Positions 42,837 to 63,934 of a stretch of DNA of 64,000 nucleotides are shown here, one piece after another (within the stretch, counting starts at the first letter, position 1; every line of letters begins with the position of its first letter). This DNA is from Lysobacter stagni (GTDB lineage Bacteria; Pseudomonadota; Gammaproteobacteria; Xanthomonadales; Xanthomonadaceae), in the NCBI RefSeq assembly GCF_030053425.1, contig NZ_JASGBI010000001.1, positions 1,868,001 through 1,932,000 on the forward strand, in the 5' to 3' direction. A model generated the notes under the pieces. The model did no database searches and was not told the origin of the DNA. It saw only the letters and a program-made list of their open reading frames with translations. Both the position numbers and the translations under genes were made by a program.

Positions 42837-43418
42837 ATGGCCGGTCTGCGCCTCATCGTCGGGCTGGGTAATCCCGGCGCCGAACATCTCAGGACCCGGC
42901 ACAACGCCGGGTTCTGGTTTGTGGACGCCCTCGCACAGCGACAGGGCGCGCGCTTCGGTCTGGAATCCAAGCTGTTCGGCGAGACCTGCAAGGTCGACAT
43001 CGCCGGCCAGCCGGTCTGGCTGCTCAAGCCGGCCACCTTCATGAACCTCTCGGGCAAGTCCGTCGCGGCCGCGCTGCGCTACTGGAAGATCGAGCCCGAA
43101 GAGATGCTGGTCGCCCATGACGAGCTGGACCTGCCGACCGGTGCCGCACGCCTGAAGTTCGACGGCGGCCATGGCGGCCAGAACGGCCTGCGCGACATTT
43201 CCCGCCTGCTCGGACACGGCAAGTACCATCGCCTGCGCATCGGTATCGGCCATCCCGGCCACAAGGATCGCGTCACGTCCTGGGTGCTCGGCAAGCCGGG
43301 CGCGGACGACGAAGCGTCCATCCTGCGCGCCATCTCCGACGCCGACGACGTGCTTCCGCTGGCCGTAACCGGCGATTTCAACGAAGCCATGAAGCGGCTT
43401 CACACCGGCAAGCCGTAA
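42837..43418 (+). CDS. pth: Peptidyl-tRNA hydrolase
   Basis: Pth frees tRNA from dropped-off peptidyl-tRNAs. The 193-residue protein has GLGNPGAEHLRTRHNAGFWF (His in RHNAG is catalytic), KPATFMNLSG, HDELDLPTG and GGHGGQNGLRDI. It is in the conserved rplY-pth-ychF series. A 14-bp hairpin begins 4 bases after its stop. Confidence 0.96.
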   Translation: MAGLRLIVGLGNPGAEHLRTRHNAGFWFVDALAQRQGARFGLESKLFGETCKVDIAGQPVWLLKPATFMNLSGKSVAAALRYWKIEPEEMLVAHDELDLPTGAARLKFDGGHGGQNGLRDISRLLGHGKYHRLRIGIGHPGHKDRVTSWVLGKPGADDEASILRAISDADDVLPLAVTGDFNEAMKRLHTGKP

Positions 43419-43421
43419 CTG

Positions 43422-43461
43422 GGGACTGGCGGGTCCCGGTCTCCCTCGACCCGCCAGTCCC
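43422..43461. repeat. Intergenic 14-bp hairpin between pth and ychF
   Basis: A perfect 14-bp inverted repeat (43422-43435 with 43448-43461, 12-base loop) has a GGGACTGGCGGGTC arm. A short TTTT lies 12 bases later, so weak termination is possible. The GGGACTGG core resembles the repeat near prs, suggesting a dispersed element. Confidence 0.65.
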
Positions 43462-43514
43462 GAGTCACGATCCGTTTTCCAACCGCCGACACGGCGGGTC
43501 ATCCTGGAGTTTCC

Positions 43515-44606
43515 ATGGGCATCAAATGCGGCATCGTCGGCCTGCCCAACGTCGGCAAGTCGACCCTCTTCAACGCCTTGACCAAGGCGGGTATCGCCGC
43601 GGCCAATTTCCCGTTCTGCACGATCGAGCCGAACGTGGGCGTGGTGCCCGTGCCCGATCCGCGCCTGAATGCGCTGTCGGACATCGTCAAGCCGCAGAAG
43701 GTCATTCCCACGGCGGTGGAGTTCGTCGACATCGCCGGCCTGGTGGCGGGCGCGGCGAGTGGCGAAGGCCTGGGCAACAAGTTCCTGGCGCACATCCGCG
43801 AGGTCGACGCGATCACCCACGTGGTGCGCTGCTTCGAGAACCCGGACGTCATCCACGTCAGCAACCGAATCGATCCGATCGCCGACATCGAGACCATCGA
43901 CACCGAGCTGGCCCTGGCCGACCTGGAGTCCGTCGAGAAGGCCCTGCAGCGCGCCGAGCGCTCGGCCAAGACGGGCGACAAGGACGCCAAGGCCCGCGTC
44001 GAGGTGCTGGGCCGCGTCCGTGCCGGCCTGGACGCCGGCAAGCCGGCGCGCGCGCTGGGGCTGTCGGACGACGACAGGCTGCTGCTGCGCGAGCTGTTCC
44101 TGCTCACGCTCAAGCCGGTCATGTACGTCGCCAACGTGCTGGAGGACGGTTTCGAGAACAACCCGCACCTGGACGCCGTGCGCGCCCGCGCGGTGGGCGA
44201 GGGGGCCGAGGTGGTGCCGGTATGCGCGGCCATCGAGGAAGAGCTGAGCCAGCTGGACGACGCCGACCGCGACGCCTTCCTGAAGGACCTGGGGCTGGAC
44301 GAGCCCGGCCTGAACCGCGTCATCCGTGCCGCCTACAAGCTGCTGGGCCTGCAAACCTATTTCACCGCTGGCGTGAAGGAGGTCCGCGCCTGGACCGTGA
44401 AGTCCGGCGCCACCGCGCCGCAGGCCGCGGCCGTGATCCATACGGATTTCGAGAAGGGCTTCATCCGAGCCGAAACCATCGCCTACGACGATTTCATCAA
44501 GTACCGGGGCGAATCCGGCGCCCGCGACGCCGGCCGGTTCCGCCTGGAAGGCAAGGAATACCGCGTACAGGAAGGCGACGTGCTGCATTTCCGCTTCAAC
44601 GTCTGA
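43515..44606 (+). CDS. ychF: YchF, ribosome-associated Obg-family ATPase
   Basis: This 363-residue P-loop protein has G1 [15 protein letters not shown]3 DIAGLVAGA, the ATP-favouring NVLED in place of NKxD, and a C-terminal TGS-like domain ([20 protein letters not shown]). YchF/Ola1 binds ATP and has been linked to ribosomes and oxidative stress. GGAG precedes ATG 43515. It ends the pth-ychF pair. Confidence 0.95.
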   Translation: MGIKCGIVGLPNVGKSTLFNALTKAGIAAANFPFCTIEPNVGVVPVPDPRLNALSDIVKPQKVIPTAVEFVDIAGLVAGAASGEGLGNKFLAHIREVDAITHVVRCFENPDVIHVSNRIDPIADIETIDTELALADLESVEKALQRAERSAKTGDKDAKARVEVLGRVRAGLDAGKPARALGLSDDDRLLLRELFLLTLKPVMYVANVLEDGFENNPHLDAVRARAVGEGAEVVPVCAAIEEELSQLDDADRDAFLKDLGLDEPGLNRVIRAAYKLLGLQTYFTAGVKEVRAWTVKSGATAPQAAAVIHTDFEKGFIRAETIAYDDFIKYRGESGARDAGRFRLEGKEYRVQEGDVLHFRFNV

Positions 44607-44681
44607 CGCGCGGATGCGGCTTTTGGCGACGCGCGCGGGCCTGCTCCCGGCGCCCGCCGAAAAATTGATTCGCGAAACGCG

Positions 44682-44710
44682 TTGACAACCTCGGCGCCCA
44701 GTCTCAAAAT
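44682..44710 (+). promoter_or_regulatory. Promoter of the tRNA-Tyr-Gly-Thr-tuf operon
   Basis: A perfect -35 TTGACA (44682-44687) and CAAAAT (44705-44710) are 17 bases apart. The discriminator TGCGGGC after the -10 is GC-rich, as in stringently controlled stable-RNA promoters. The predicted start is about 7 bases before tRNA-Tyr. Confidence 0.8.
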
Positions 44711-44723
44711 TGCGGGCTCTTTT

Positions 44724-44809
44724 GGAGGGATACCCAAGCGGCCAACGGGGGCAGACTGTAAATCTGCTGGCTTACGCCTTCGGTGGTTCGAATCCACCTC
44801 CCTCCACCA
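44724..44809 (+). tRNA. tRNA-Tyr(GTA)
   Basis: An 86-base type II tRNA has acceptor GGAGGGA/TCCCTCC, anticodon loop CTGTAAA with anticodon GTA, and a long variable arm (about TGGCTTACGCCTTCG), ending with encoded CCA. It is the first gene of the tuf operon. Confidence 0.95.
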
Positions 44810-44890
44810 GCTTCACCCGGTCGCGAGACTGGTGGAAAAACCGGCGGACTTACCATCCACTGGTGCAGTACCCAAGCAGGTTTGTCCGGC

Positions 44891-44964
44891 GCGGGAGTAG
44901 TTCAACGGTAGAACCTCAGCCTTCCAAGCTGATGGTGCGGGTTCGATTCCCGTCTCCCGCTCCA
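44891..44964 (+). tRNA. tRNA-Gly(TCC)
   Basis: A 74-base tRNA has acceptor GCGGGAG/CTCCCGC, anticodon loop CTTCCAA with anticodon TCC, and encoded CCA. It lies 81 bases after tRNA-Tyr. Confidence 0.95.
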
Positions 44965-44999
44965 TTGAACGCCGCGACGTAAACCTGCTGGAACAACTT

Positions 45000-45075
45000 G
45001 CTCACGTAGCTCAGTCGGTAGAGCACCTCCTTGGTAAGGAGGAGGTCGAAGGTTCGATTCCTTTCGTGAGCACCA
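45000..45075 (+). tRNA. tRNA-Thr(GGT)
   Basis: A 76-base tRNA has acceptor GCTCACG/CGTGAGC, anticodon loop TTGGTAA with anticodon GGT, and encoded CCA. It is followed by tuf after 48 bases. Confidence 0.95.
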
Positions 45076-45123
45076 TCTTTCAGTACCACCCGTAATTCCG
45101 TCCTAAAGCGAGAGTCGACTGTC

Positions 45124-46314
45124 ATGGCCAAGGGTAAGTTTGAGCGCACCAAGCCGCACGTGAACGTGGGCACGATCGGTCACGTCGACCACGGCAAGAC
45201 GACGCTGACGGCGGCACTGACGAAGGTGGGCGCGGAGCGTTTCGGCGGCGAGTTCAAGGCGTACGACGCGATCGACGCAGCGCCGGAAGAGAAGGCGCGC
45301 GGCATCACGATCTCGACGGCGCACGTCGAGTACGAAAGCCCGAACCGCCACTACGCACACGTGGACTGCCCGGGCCACGCCGACTACGTGAAGAACATGA
45401 TCACGGGTGCGGCGCAGATGGACGGCGCGATCCTGGTGTGCTCGGCCGCGGACGGCCCGATGCCGCAGACGCGTGAGCACATCCTGCTGTCGCGCCAGGT
45501 GGGCGTGCCGTACATCGTCGTGTTCCTGAACAAGGCCGACATGGTGGACGACGCCGAGCTGCTGGAGCTGGTGGAGATGGAAGTGCGTGAGCTTCTGTCG
45601 AAGTACGAGTTCCCGGGCGACGACACCCCGATCATCAAGGGTTCGGCGCGTCTGGCGCTGGAAGGCGACCAGTCGGAGATCGGCGTGCCGGCGATCCTGA
45701 AGCTGGTGGAAGCGCTGGACACGTTCATTCCGGAGCCGCAGCGTGACGTCGACAAGCCGTTCCTGATGCCGGTGGAAGACGTGTTCTCGATCTCGGGCCG
45801 CGGCACCGTGGTGACCGGTCGTATCGAGCGCGGCATCATCAAGGTCGGCGACGAAATCGAAATCGTCGGTATCCGCCCGACGCAGAAGACGACGGTGACC
45901 GGCGTCGAAATGTTCCGCAAGCTGCTGGACCAGGGTCAGGCGGGCGACAACGCCGGTCTGCTGCTGCGCGGCACGAAGCGTGACGACGTGGAGCGCGGCC
46001 AGGTGCTGTGCAAGCCGGGTTCGATCAACCCGCACACGGAGTTCGAGGCCGAGGTGTACGTGCTGTCGAAGGACGAGGGTGGCCGTCACACGCCGTTCTT
46101 CAAGGGTTACCGCCCGCAGTTCTACTTCCGCACGACCGACATCACCGGCGCGGTGACGCTGCCGGAAGGCGTCGAGATGGTGATGCCGGGCGACAACATC
46201 AAGATGGTGGTGTCGCTGATCAACCCGGTGGCGATGGACGAAGGCCTGCGTTTCGCGATCCGCGAAGGCGGTCGTACCGTCGGCGCCGGCGTGGTGGCCA
46301 AGATCATCAAGTAA
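45124..46314 (+). CDS. tuf: Elongation factor Tu, copy 1
   Basis: EF-Tu delivers aminoacyl-tRNA to the ribosome. The 396-residue GTPase has [26 protein letters not shown] and NKADMVDD. It is the fourth gene of the tRNA-Tyr-Gly-Thr-tuf-Trp operon (tufB position). The protein is identical to that of 62682-63872, and the DNA matches wherever I compared it. The flanks are unrelated. Confidence 0.98.
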   Translation: MAKGKFERTKPHVNVGTIGHVDHGKTTLTAALTKVGAERFGGEFKAYDAIDAAPEEKARGITISTAHVEYESPNRHYAHVDCPGHADYVKNMITGAAQMDGAILVCSAADGPMPQTREHILLSRQVGVPYIVVFLNKADMVDDAELLELVEMEVRELLSKYEFPGDDTPIIKGSARLALEGDQSEIGVPAILKLVEALDTFIPEPQRDVDKPFLMPVEDVFSISGRGTVVTGRIERGIIKVGDEIEIVGIRPTQKTTVTGVEMFRKLLDQGQAGDNAGLLLRGTKRDDVERGQVLCKPGSINPHTEFEAEVYVLSKDEGGRHTPFFKGYRPQFYFRTTDITGAVTLPEGVEMVMPGDNIKMVVSLINPVAMDEGLRFAIREGGRTVGAGVVAKIIK

Positions 46315-46459
46315 GCCTGTCGCCACGGTGGTTCGCCGCCGTGGCAACTTTCCGGGATTGCGGTGGTCGAAGGCCTGCGCAACACCGGAATGGCGATCCG
46401 GGCAGGCGAGTCGGAAACGGCTCGCCGTTGCCGTCTAAGGGGCGCCAACAACAGAATGT

Positions 46460-46535
<76 letters not shown>

Positions 46536-46625
46536 ACCCATGCGGGTCCTCCGCAAAAAGCCCGGTCATCCGTGGTCGGTCTTTCCCACAACAGACGCGA
46601 CCGTTCACGTCGCGCGATGGATCGG

Positions 46626-47003
46626 ATGAACAGCAAGGTCGAACAACCCGGAGCCGGCTCCGCCGGCGACATCGTCAAGTACGCACTGGCATTGCTGCTG
46701 GTGGTCGCTGGCGTGGCCGTCTACATCTTTTTCGACCAATGGGCAGGCCCGTTGCGTGCGGCCGCGGTCGTGGCCGGCCTGGTGCTGGGCGCAGGCGTGT
46801 TCCTGACCAGCGGCAAGGGTCATCAGACCCGTGAATTCCTCTCCGAATCGCGCTTCGAACTGCGCAAGGTAGTCTGGCCAACCCGCCAGGAAGCCATGCG
46901 GACCACCTGGGTGGTAATGATCGCGGTCGCGGTGCTCAGCCTGATCCTGGCCGGCTTCGACCTGGCGATCCAGTTCGGCGTCAAGCTCATCCTGGGGCAG
47001 TAA
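46626..47003 (+). CDS. secE: SecE preprotein translocase subunit
   Basis: SecE holds the SecYEG channel together. The 125-residue protein has three helices (19-38, 45-63 and 95-115). The conserved amphipathic [21 protein letters not shown] segment precedes the last one. ATG 46626 is chosen; an in-frame ATG three codons upstream (46617) is possible. Confidence 0.92.
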   Translation: MNSKVEQPGAGSAGDIVKYALALLLVVAGVAVYIFFDQWAGPLRAAAVVAGLVLGAGVFLTSGKGHQTREFLSESRFELRKVVWPTRQEAMRTTWVVMIAVAVLSLILAGFDLAIQFGVKLILGQ

Positions 47004-47007
47004 GCAA

Positions 47008-47577
47008 ATGACCGAAGTGCATAAACGCTGGTACGTCGTCCACGCCTACTCGGGCTTCGAGAAGTCCGTGGCGCAGGCGCTGCGTGACCGCATCGCGCGC
47101 GATGGCATGCAGGACAAGTTCGGTGAAGTGCTGGTCCCGACCGAAGAGGTCGTGGAAATGCGCTCCGGCCAGAAGCGCCGCTCCGAACGCAAGTTCTTCC
47201 CGGGCTATGTTCTGGTCCAGATCGCGACCCATGACGAAGCGGGCATCCCGCGCATGGACAACGAGAGCTGGCACCTGGTGAAGGAAACCCCGAAGGTGAT
47301 GGGCTTCATCGGCGGCACCGCCGACCGTCCGTTGCCGATCGCCGACCGCGAGGCCGATGCCATCCTGCAGCGCGTTCAGGAAGGCGTCGAGAAGCCGAAG
47401 CCGAAGGTCCTGTTCGAGCCGGGCGAGATGGTTCGCGTCATCGACGGCCCGTTCAACGACTTCAATGGCGTGGTCGAAGAGATCAACTACGAGAAGAGCC
47501 GCCTCCGCGTGGCGGTGCTGATCTTCGGTCGCTCGACCCCGGTCGAGCTCGAGTTCGGCCAGGTCGAAAAGGCCTAA
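47008..47577 (+). CDS. nusG: NusG transcription antitermination factor
   Basis: NusG binds RNA polymerase and links it to Rho and ribosomes. The 189-residue protein has the NGN domain ([38 protein letters not shown]) and a C-terminal KOW domain ([19 protein letters not shown]). It begins 4 bases after secE. Confidence 0.97.
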   Translation: MTEVHKRWYVVHAYSGFEKSVAQALRDRIARDGMQDKFGEVLVPTEEVVEMRSGQKRRSERKFFPGYVLVQIATHDEAGIPRMDNESWHLVKETPKVMGFIGGTADRPLPIADREADAILQRVQEGVEKPKPKVLFEPGEMVRVIDGPFNDFNGVVEEINYEKSRLRVAVLIFGRSTPVELEFGQVEKA

Positions 47578-47582
47578 ATCTC

Positions 47583-47591
47583 TGATATACT
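47583..47591 (+). promoter_or_regulatory. Extended -10 promoter before rplK
   Basis: TGATATACT is a TGn-extended -10 (TATACT) just after the nusG stop. No good -35 lies 16-18 bases upstream, which fits an extended -10 promoter. It would give the L11 operon its own start with a leader of about 170 bases. Confidence 0.6.
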
Positions 47592-47765
47592 TACCGGCTC
47601 GCTGCCTTCGGGCGCGGGTCGAAGCCCCGGCCGCCGCATGGCGGCCGTCGGCGTGTTCAGCGGCGCCGGCCCTGCGCAGGGCGCCGCAACGTGATGTCGG
47701 GACACGTGATTTTCCCGGCGCGATGGGGAGCCTGAGGTCCAGGCGCTAGCACCCGGAGAAGAAAA

Positions 47766-48194
47766 ATGGCTAAGAAAGTAGTCGGTTACATCAAGTTGCA
47801 GGTCAAGGCCGGTCAGGCCAATCCGTCGCCGCCGGTGGGTCCTGCCCTCGGTCAGCGCGGCCTCAACATCATGGAGTTCTGCAAGGCCTTCAACGCCGCG
47901 ACCTCCAAGCTCGAGCCGGGTCTGCCGACCCCGGTCATCATCACCGCGTACTCCGACCGTACGTTCACGTTCGTCACCAAGTCGACCCCGGCTTCGGTGC
48001 TGCTGAAGAAGGCCGCTGGCATCCAGTCCGGCTCCAAGCGCCCGAACACCGAGAAGGTGGGCAAGGTCACCCGCGCCCAGCTGGAAGCCATCGCCAAGCA
48101 GAAGGAAGCCGACCTGACGGCGGCCGACCTGGATGCGGCGGTGAAGACGATTGCGGGTTCGGCCCGCAGCATGGGTTTGGTGGTGGAGGGCTAA
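47766..48194 (+). CDS. rplK: 50S ribosomal protein L11
   Basis: L11 is part of the GTPase centre of the ribosome and is needed for stringent response. The 142-residue protein has [20 protein letters not shown] and [19 protein letters not shown] precedes ATG 47766. The gap from nusG (188 bases) contains a promoter. Confidence 0.97.
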   Translation: MAKKVVGYIKLQVKAGQANPSPPVGPALGQRGLNIMEFCKAFNAATSKLEPGLPTPVIITAYSDRTFTFVTKSTPASVLLKKAAGIQSGSKRPNTEKVGKVTRAQLEAIAKQKEADLTAADLDAAVKTIAGSARSMGLVVEG

Positions 48195-48198
48195 GAAC

Positions 48199-48897
48199 AT
48201 GGCAATGAGCAAGCGCGAAAAGGCCATCAAGGCCGCTGTCGTCCCGGGCAAGACCTACGCCATCGACGACGCCATCAAGATCGTCAAGACCGCCACCAAG
48301 GCCAAGTTCGTCGAGTCCGTCGACGTGGCCGTGCGTCTGGGCGTGGATGCGAAGAAGTCCGACCAGCAGGTGCGCGGTTCGACCGTGCTGCCCGCCGGCA
48401 CCGGCAAGACCGTGCGCGTGGCGGTGTTCGCCCCGTCCGGTGCCAAGGCCGATGAGGCCCTGGCCGCTGGCGCCGAAGCCGTCGGCATGGACGACCTGGC
48501 CGAGAAGATGATGGCCGGCGACCTGAACTACGATGTCGTCATCGCCACGCCGGACGCCATGCGCGTCGTCGGCAAGCTGGGCCAGGTGCTCGGCCCGCGT
48601 GGCCTGATGCCGAACCCGAAGGTCGGCACCGTGTCGCCGAACCCGGCCGAGGCGGTCAAGAACGCCAAGGGCGGCCAGGTGCGTTACCGCACCGACAAGG
48701 CCGGCATCATCCACTGCACCATCGGCAAGGCCAGCTTCGAAGACGGCTCGCTGAAGGACAACCTGCACGCCCTGCTGCTGGACCTGATCAAGGCCAAGCC
48801 GGCGACCGCGAAGGGTCAGTACCTGCAGAAGATTTCGATCAGCACGACCATGGGCCCCGGCGTGACCGTGGACCAGACTTCGCTGACGCTGAAGTAA
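48199..48897 (+). CDS. rplA: 50S ribosomal protein L1
   Basis: L1 forms the L1 stalk and in many bacteria represses its own operon. The 232-residue protein has [34 protein letters not shown] segments and a C-terminal RNA-binding face. It begins 4 bases after rplK with a GGAGG site inside the rplK end. Confidence 0.97.
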   Translation: MAMSKREKAIKAAVVPGKTYAIDDAIKIVKTATKAKFVESVDVAVRLGVDAKKSDQQVRGSTVLPAGTGKTVRVAVFAPSGAKADEALAAGAEAVGMDDLAEKMMAGDLNYDVVIATPDAMRVVGKLGQVLGPRGLMPNPKVGTVSPNPAEAVKNAKGGQVRYRTDKAGIIHCTIGKASFEDGSLKDNLHALLLDLIKAKPATAKGQYLQKISISTTMGPGVTVDQTSLTLK

Positions 48898-49231
48898 TTC
48901 GTTTCATGCCGACGGCGTTCGCGCCGACGGTCGCAAGTTTTGAGGGCGTCGCCACGGATTCCGTGGCGGCAGCCGTCAAAGACCGCAGGTGCGGTCAGCG
49001 CCTACCGGCGACGGGCAGGGATTGCTCGACATGGCAGGGAATCGCCGTCGGTGGAAGCGGGACTGCTTAATCCGGACCCGTCCGGGTCGGCCTGCGTAGA
49101 TGGTGCCTTCTGGAAATCTTTTCTGGAGTGGCCACCACCGGGATGCCTCGGCGTCCCCGGCACCAGGGATCGGTGCTGCCCAGGACCGCAAGCGGCAGGA
49201 GCCGTGAGCGGAGTTCATTTGGAGGAGTGCA
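48898..49231 (+). promoter_or_regulatory. Leader of rplJ-rplL, likely L10-binding autoregulatory RNA
   Basis: This is a 334-base gap with several hairpins: a CGGCG/CGCCG stem with a TTCG loop (48913-48926), GCCACGG/CCGTGGC (48951-48967), GACCCG/CGGGTC (49075-49088). GGAGGAG at 49221-49227 serves rplJ. In bacteria the L10-L12 complex binds a leader at this position and represses translation; I infer the same here from place and structure, without having matched the consensus. Confidence 0.5.
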
Positions 49232-49765
49232 ATGGCTCTCAATCTGTCCCAGAAGCAAGAAGTAGTCGCCGAACTGGCGGAAGTCGCTTCGAAGGCCCAC
49301 TCCCTGGTCGCTGCCGAGTACGCAGGCACCACGGTCAGTCAGATGACCGCGATGCGCAAGAAGGCTCGTGAGACCGGCGTGTTCTTGAAGGTTGTCAAGA
49401 ACACCCTGGCCGCGCGCGCCGTCGAAGGTACCGAGTTCGAGTGCACGAAGGATGCACTGGTCGGTCCGCTGCTGTACGCGTTCTCGTCGGAAGACCCCGG
49501 TGCCGCCGGGCGTCTGATCAAGGAATTCGCCAAGTCGAACGACAAGCTGCAGGCGAAGGTCGTCTCCATCGACGGCAAGCTCTTCCCGGGCTCGCATGTC
49601 GAAGTGCTGGCCTCGTTGCCGACCCGCGAACAGGCTCTGGCCATGCTGGCCCGTGTCCTGGCCGAGCCGGTCACCATGTTTGCCCGCGCCGTCAAGGCCG
49701 TGGCCGACAAGCAGGGTGGCGGCGAAGCGACCGCAGAAGCTGCAGCCGAGACCGAGACGGCTTAA
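49232..49765 (+). CDS. rplJ: 50S ribosomal protein L10
   Basis: L10 anchors the L7/L12 stalk. The 177-residue protein has [35 protein letters not shown] and a C-terminal helix that would bind L12 dimers. A strong GGAGGAG precedes ATG 49232. Confidence 0.96.
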   Translation: MALNLSQKQEVVAELAEVASKAHSLVAAEYAGTTVSQMTAMRKKARETGVFLKVVKNTLAARAVEGTEFECTKDALVGPLLYAFSSEDPGAAGRLIKEFAKSNDKLQAKVVSIDGKLFPGSHVEVLASLPTREQALAMLARVLAEPVTMFARAVKAVADKQGGGEATAEAAAETETA

Positions 49766-49828
49766 TTGCCGCTTCGTCTACGCGACTGAACACATTCGTA
49801 CGTTCAAAAATTTCCAGAGGTTAACAAC

Positions 49829-50200
49829 ATGTCCCTTTCCAACGAACAGATCGTCGACGCCGTTGCCGGCATGACCATCAGCCAGGTGATGGACCTGGTC
49901 AAGGCGATCGAAGACAAGTTCGGCGTCACCGCCGCTGCTCCGGTTGCTGTTGCCGGCCCGGCCGTCGCCGCTGCCCCGGTCGAAGAGCAGACCGAGTTCA
50001 ACGTCATCCTGAAGGCTGCCGGCGAGAAGAAGGTCGAAGTCATCAAGGCCGTCCGCGCCATCACGGGCCTGGGCCTGAAGGAAGCGAAGGACCTGGTCGA
50101 AGGCGCGCCGCAGACCGTCAAGGAAGCCGTGTCGAAGGAAGACTCCGAGAAGTTCAAGAAGGAACTCGAGGCCGCTGGCGCGACCGTCGAGCTGAAGTAA
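49829..50200 (+). CDS. rplL: 50S ribosomal protein L7/L12
   Basis: This 123-residue stalk protein recruits translational GTPases. It has an N-terminal dimerisation region, an Ala/Pro/Val hinge (34-51), and a C-terminal domain with [25 protein letters not shown] precedes ATG 49829. Confidence 0.97.
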   Translation: MSLSNEQIVDAVAGMTISQVMDLVKAIEDKFGVTAAAPVAVAGPAVAAAPVEEQTEFNVILKAAGEKKVEVIKAVRAITGLGLKEAKDLVEGAPQTVKEAVSKEDSEKFKKELEAAGATVELK

Positions 50201-50638
50201 TCAGTTCCTGCGTCGCCGGCTCTTGATCGAGAGCGCAGCAGTGGCGACCACCTGAGGCTGGGGCCGGAAGGCCCCGGCCTTTGGCCGTTGTTGAAGGGCG
50301 CGGTTTTTTGCCCGCGGCCGTGAAGCCGAACCCGCCCAACCGGGCCCAGGTCGTCTTCACCGTTCAACGCAAAACCCAACCGAGTTGGTAGTTGGAAGCA
50401 GCAGCAGAGGGCGTGCGGGTGCCGGCAATACCCGCGGCTTCCAACTGACAGTTCACTTTTCCCCTGGGGATTGGTGATTGGAGATACGAGGTTCGACACG
50501 CCAAGGCGTTCGTCCAGGCAGCACCAGCGGTTTGCCCTGGCAGTCGATCGGAAAACGGTTCCTCCGGCCTTTTCCGCACGATGGTCGAATCACGGATCCG
50601 CAATCGCAGGTCCCGTTCCAATGAGGCGGTAGCTCACC
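50201..50638 (+). promoter_or_regulatory. rplL-rpoB intergenic region with attenuator-like hairpins
   Basis: This 438-base gap holds a GGGGCC/GGCCCC stem with a GGAA loop (50260-50275) and a GGGC...GCCC structure with six T residues inside (about 50295-50314). A nested hairpin lies at 50390-50446: outer 10 bp AGTTGGAAGC, inner 6 bp GCGGGT. In E. coli a partial terminator and RNase III site at this position tune rpoBC below the ribosomal genes; the same role is inferred. Confidence 0.5.
50390..50446. repeat. Nested intergenic hairpin upstream of rpoB
   Basis: A perfect 10-bp outer stem (50390-50399 with 50437-50446) encloses a 6-bp stem (50415-50420 with 50430-50435, loop GCCGGCAAT). Nearby GTTGGTAGTTGG and GGGATTGGTGATTGG runs resemble repeats seen before prs. 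Confidence 0.6.
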
Positions 50639-54805
<4,167 letters not shown>

Positions 54806-54900
54806 CCGGTGGGCGGGAAGCGCCGCGATCCGCGCGTTTCCCGCTTCATTGAGTCAGCGATTTACAGCCCATCGACGAATTCCTCCGATTGGAGAAAACC

Positions 54901-59124
<4,224 letters not shown>

Positions 59125-59173
59125 GGTCGGCTTTCAATAGCGACACCGGGTCGGGTACAATGCCCGACCTTTG

Positions 59174-59194
59174 ATGGCCCCCTCGCGGGGCCAT
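59174..59194 (+). terminator. Hairpin after rpoC
   Basis: ATGGCCCC/GGGGCCAT (59174-59181 with 59187-59194, loop CTCGC) lies 50 bases after the rpoC stop. There is no T-tract. It probably marks the 3' end of the rpoBC message, since the next operon has its own promoter. Confidence 0.6.
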
Positions 59195-59318
59195 CCAGAT
59201 CACGAAATGAGGTCGCAGGAAGCGCCTCGTGTTCGGCCCAGGAAGGGCGGGATCGCAGTGAAGTCCCAACCCGTGCGCCGCCAAGGCGGGCACGGCGGGA
59301 CGTCCGGTGTAGTTCGCG

Positions 59319-59348
59319 TTGACGGTAACGTCTGACGCGGGCTATACT
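59319..59348 (+). promoter_or_regulatory. Promoter of the rpsL-rpsG-fusA-tuf operon
   Basis: TTGACG (59319-59324) and TATACT (59343-59348) are 18 bases apart and lie 88 bases before the rpsL ATG. The -10 is followed by TTTTTT. The 194 bases upstream to rpoC hold one hairpin and no gene. Confidence 0.82.
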
Positions 59349-59435
59349 TTTTTGTCTCGGTATGCCGGGTTTCGTCCCGGCGTGCCTTTCGTTTTTTCCA
59401 CGCAAGGCCTCACGGCCTTCTTCAAAGAGTTCCAG

Positions 59436-59810
<375 letters not shown>

Positions 59811-59867
59811 TCCGGTCGGCCGTTCCTTCGGTCTCCGTACAAAGAATCACGAGAATAGGTACGCACC

Positions 59868-60335
59868 ATGTCGCGTAAAGGCTCCACTCCCCAGCGTTCG
59901 GTCCTGCCCGACCCCAAGCACGGCAGCGAAACGATCGCACGCTTCATCAATATGGTCATGCAGAGCGGCAAGAAGTCGGTCGCCGAGAAGATCGTCTACG
60001 GCGCGATGGACGTCATCGGCGAGAAGAACCCGAATGCCCTCGAGCTGGTCGAGAAGGCTCTGGGCAACGTCTCTCCGGCGGTCGAAGTGAAGTCGCGTCG
60101 CGTCGGCGGCGCCACTTACCAGGTTCCGGTCGAAGTGCGCGCTTCCCGCCGCATGGCGCTGGCGATGCGCTGGCTGATCGAGTCGGCCCGCAAGCGCGGC
60201 GAGAACTCGATGCCCCGCAAGCTCGCGGCCGAACTGATCGATGCCTCGGAAAACCGCGGTGGCGCGATCAAGAAGCGCGAAGAAACCCATCGCATGGCGG
60301 AAGCGAACAAGGCGTTCGCCCACTACCGCTGGTGA
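59868..60335 (+). CDS. rpsG: 30S ribosomal protein S7
   Basis: S7 starts assembly of the 30S head and in enterics represses the str operon. The 155-residue protein has [21 protein letters not shown] and [17 protein letters not shown] at the C-terminus. It lies 57 bases after rpsL. Confidence 0.97.
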   Translation: MSRKGSTPQRSVLPDPKHGSETIARFINMVMQSGKKSVAEKIVYGAMDVIGEKNPNALELVEKALGNVSPAVEVKSRRVGGATYQVPVEVRASRRMALAMRWLIESARKRGENSMPRKLAAELIDASENRGGAIKKREETHRMAEANKAFAHYRW

Positions 60336-60484
60336 TCTGAGCGAGACGACCCCATATACGGGGTCGTCGGCCCCGGCAGCCCGCTGAGCTGCCGTGGCGG
60401 CGAGACAGCCGCCATGCGAACCGGACGCCGCCCACCGAGGCGGCATCTGGCCATCTGGAATTTGAAAACTTACGAGAGGGTCCC

Positions 60485-62602
<2,118 letters not shown>

Positions 62603-62681
62603 GACTGACCACCCGCGAGTGCCGGCCACGCCGGCCCTCGCAGCAAGATCAACAAGCAATTCCTTTTAAAGAGAGATAACC

Positions 62682-63872
62682 ATGGCCAAGGGTAAGTTTG
62701 AGCGCACCAAGCCGCACGTGAACGTGGGCACGATCGGTCACGTCGACCACGGCAAGACGACGCTGACGGCGGCACTGACGAAGGTGGGCGCGGAGCGTTT
62801 CGGCGGCGAGTTCAAGGCGTACGACGCGATCGACGCAGCGCCGGAAGAGAAGGCGCGCGGCATCACGATCTCGACGGCGCACGTCGAGTACGAAAGCCCG
62901 AACCGCCACTACGCACACGTGGACTGCCCGGGCCACGCCGACTACGTGAAGAACATGATCACGGGTGCGGCGCAGATGGACGGCGCGATCCTGGTGTGCT
63001 CGGCCGCGGACGGCCCGATGCCGCAGACGCGTGAGCACATCCTGCTGTCGCGCCAGGTGGGCGTGCCGTACATCGTCGTGTTCCTGAACAAGGCCGACAT
63101 GGTGGACGACGCCGAGCTGCTGGAGCTGGTGGAGATGGAAGTGCGTGAGCTTCTGTCGAAGTACGAGTTCCCGGGCGACGACACCCCGATCATCAAGGGT
63201 TCGGCGCGTCTGGCGCTGGAAGGCGACCAGTCGGAGATCGGCGTGCCGGCGATCCTGAAGCTGGTGGAAGCGCTGGACACGTTCATTCCGGAGCCGCAGC
63301 GTGACGTCGACAAGCCGTTCCTGATGCCGGTGGAAGACGTGTTCTCGATCTCGGGCCGCGGCACCGTGGTGACCGGTCGTATCGAGCGCGGCATCATCAA
63401 GGTCGGCGACGAAATCGAAATCGTCGGTATCCGCCCGACGCAGAAGACGACGGTGACCGGCGTCGAAATGTTCCGCAAGCTGCTGGACCAGGGTCAGGCG
63501 GGCGACAACGCCGGTCTGCTGCTGCGCGGCACGAAGCGTGACGACGTGGAGCGCGGCCAGGTGCTGTGCAAGCCGGGTTCGATCAACCCGCACACGGAGT
63601 TCGAGGCCGAGGTGTACGTGCTGTCGAAGGACGAGGGTGGCCGTCACACGCCGTTCTTCAAGGGTTACCGCCCGCAGTTCTACTTCCGCACGACCGACAT
63701 CACCGGCGCGGTGACGCTGCCGGAAGGCGTCGAGATGGTGATGCCGGGCGACAACATCAAGATGGTGGTGTCGCTGATCAACCCGGTGGCGATGGACGAA
63801 GGCCTGCGTTTCGCGATCCGCGAAGGCGGTCGTACCGTCGGCGCCGGCGTGGTGGCCAAGATCATCAAGTAA
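62682..63872 (+). CDS. tuf: Elongation factor Tu, copy 2
   Basis: This is the tufA-position copy, at the end of the rpsL-rpsG-fusA operon. The 396-residue protein is identical to that of 45124-46314. GAGAG precedes ATG 62682. The match ends right at the stop codon; downstream bases are different. Confidence 0.98.
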   Translation: MAKGKFERTKPHVNVGTIGHVDHGKTTLTAALTKVGAERFGGEFKAYDAIDAAPEEKARGITISTAHVEYESPNRHYAHVDCPGHADYVKNMITGAAQMDGAILVCSAADGPMPQTREHILLSRQVGVPYIVVFLNKADMVDDAELLELVEMEVRELLSKYEFPGDDTPIIKGSARLALEGDQSEIGVPAILKLVEALDTFIPEPQRDVDKPFLMPVEDVFSISGRGTVVTGRIERGIIKVGDEIEIVGIRPTQKTTVTGVEMFRKLLDQGQAGDNAGLLLRGTKRDDVERGQVLCKPGSINPHTEFEAEVYVLSKDEGGRHTPFFKGYRPQFYFRTTDITGAVTLPEGVEMVMPGDNIKMVVSLINPVAMDEGLRFAIREGGRTVGAGVVAKIIK

Positions 63873-63883
63873 GGAATCGGCGC

Positions 63884-63934
63884 GGGCGTCCAGACGCCCG
63901 GGTCAATCGGACCCCTCCCGAAAGGGCGGGGTCC
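63884..63934 (+). terminator. Two hairpins after the second tuf
   Basis: GGGCGTC/GACGCCC (63884-63899, loop CA) begins 11 bases after the stop. A second structure is GGACCCC/GGGGTCC (63909-63915 with 63928-63934), whose inner CCC-GAAA-GGG closes the loop. Neither has a T-tract. They may end the str operon or lead into the next operon beyond the window. Confidence 0.55.
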
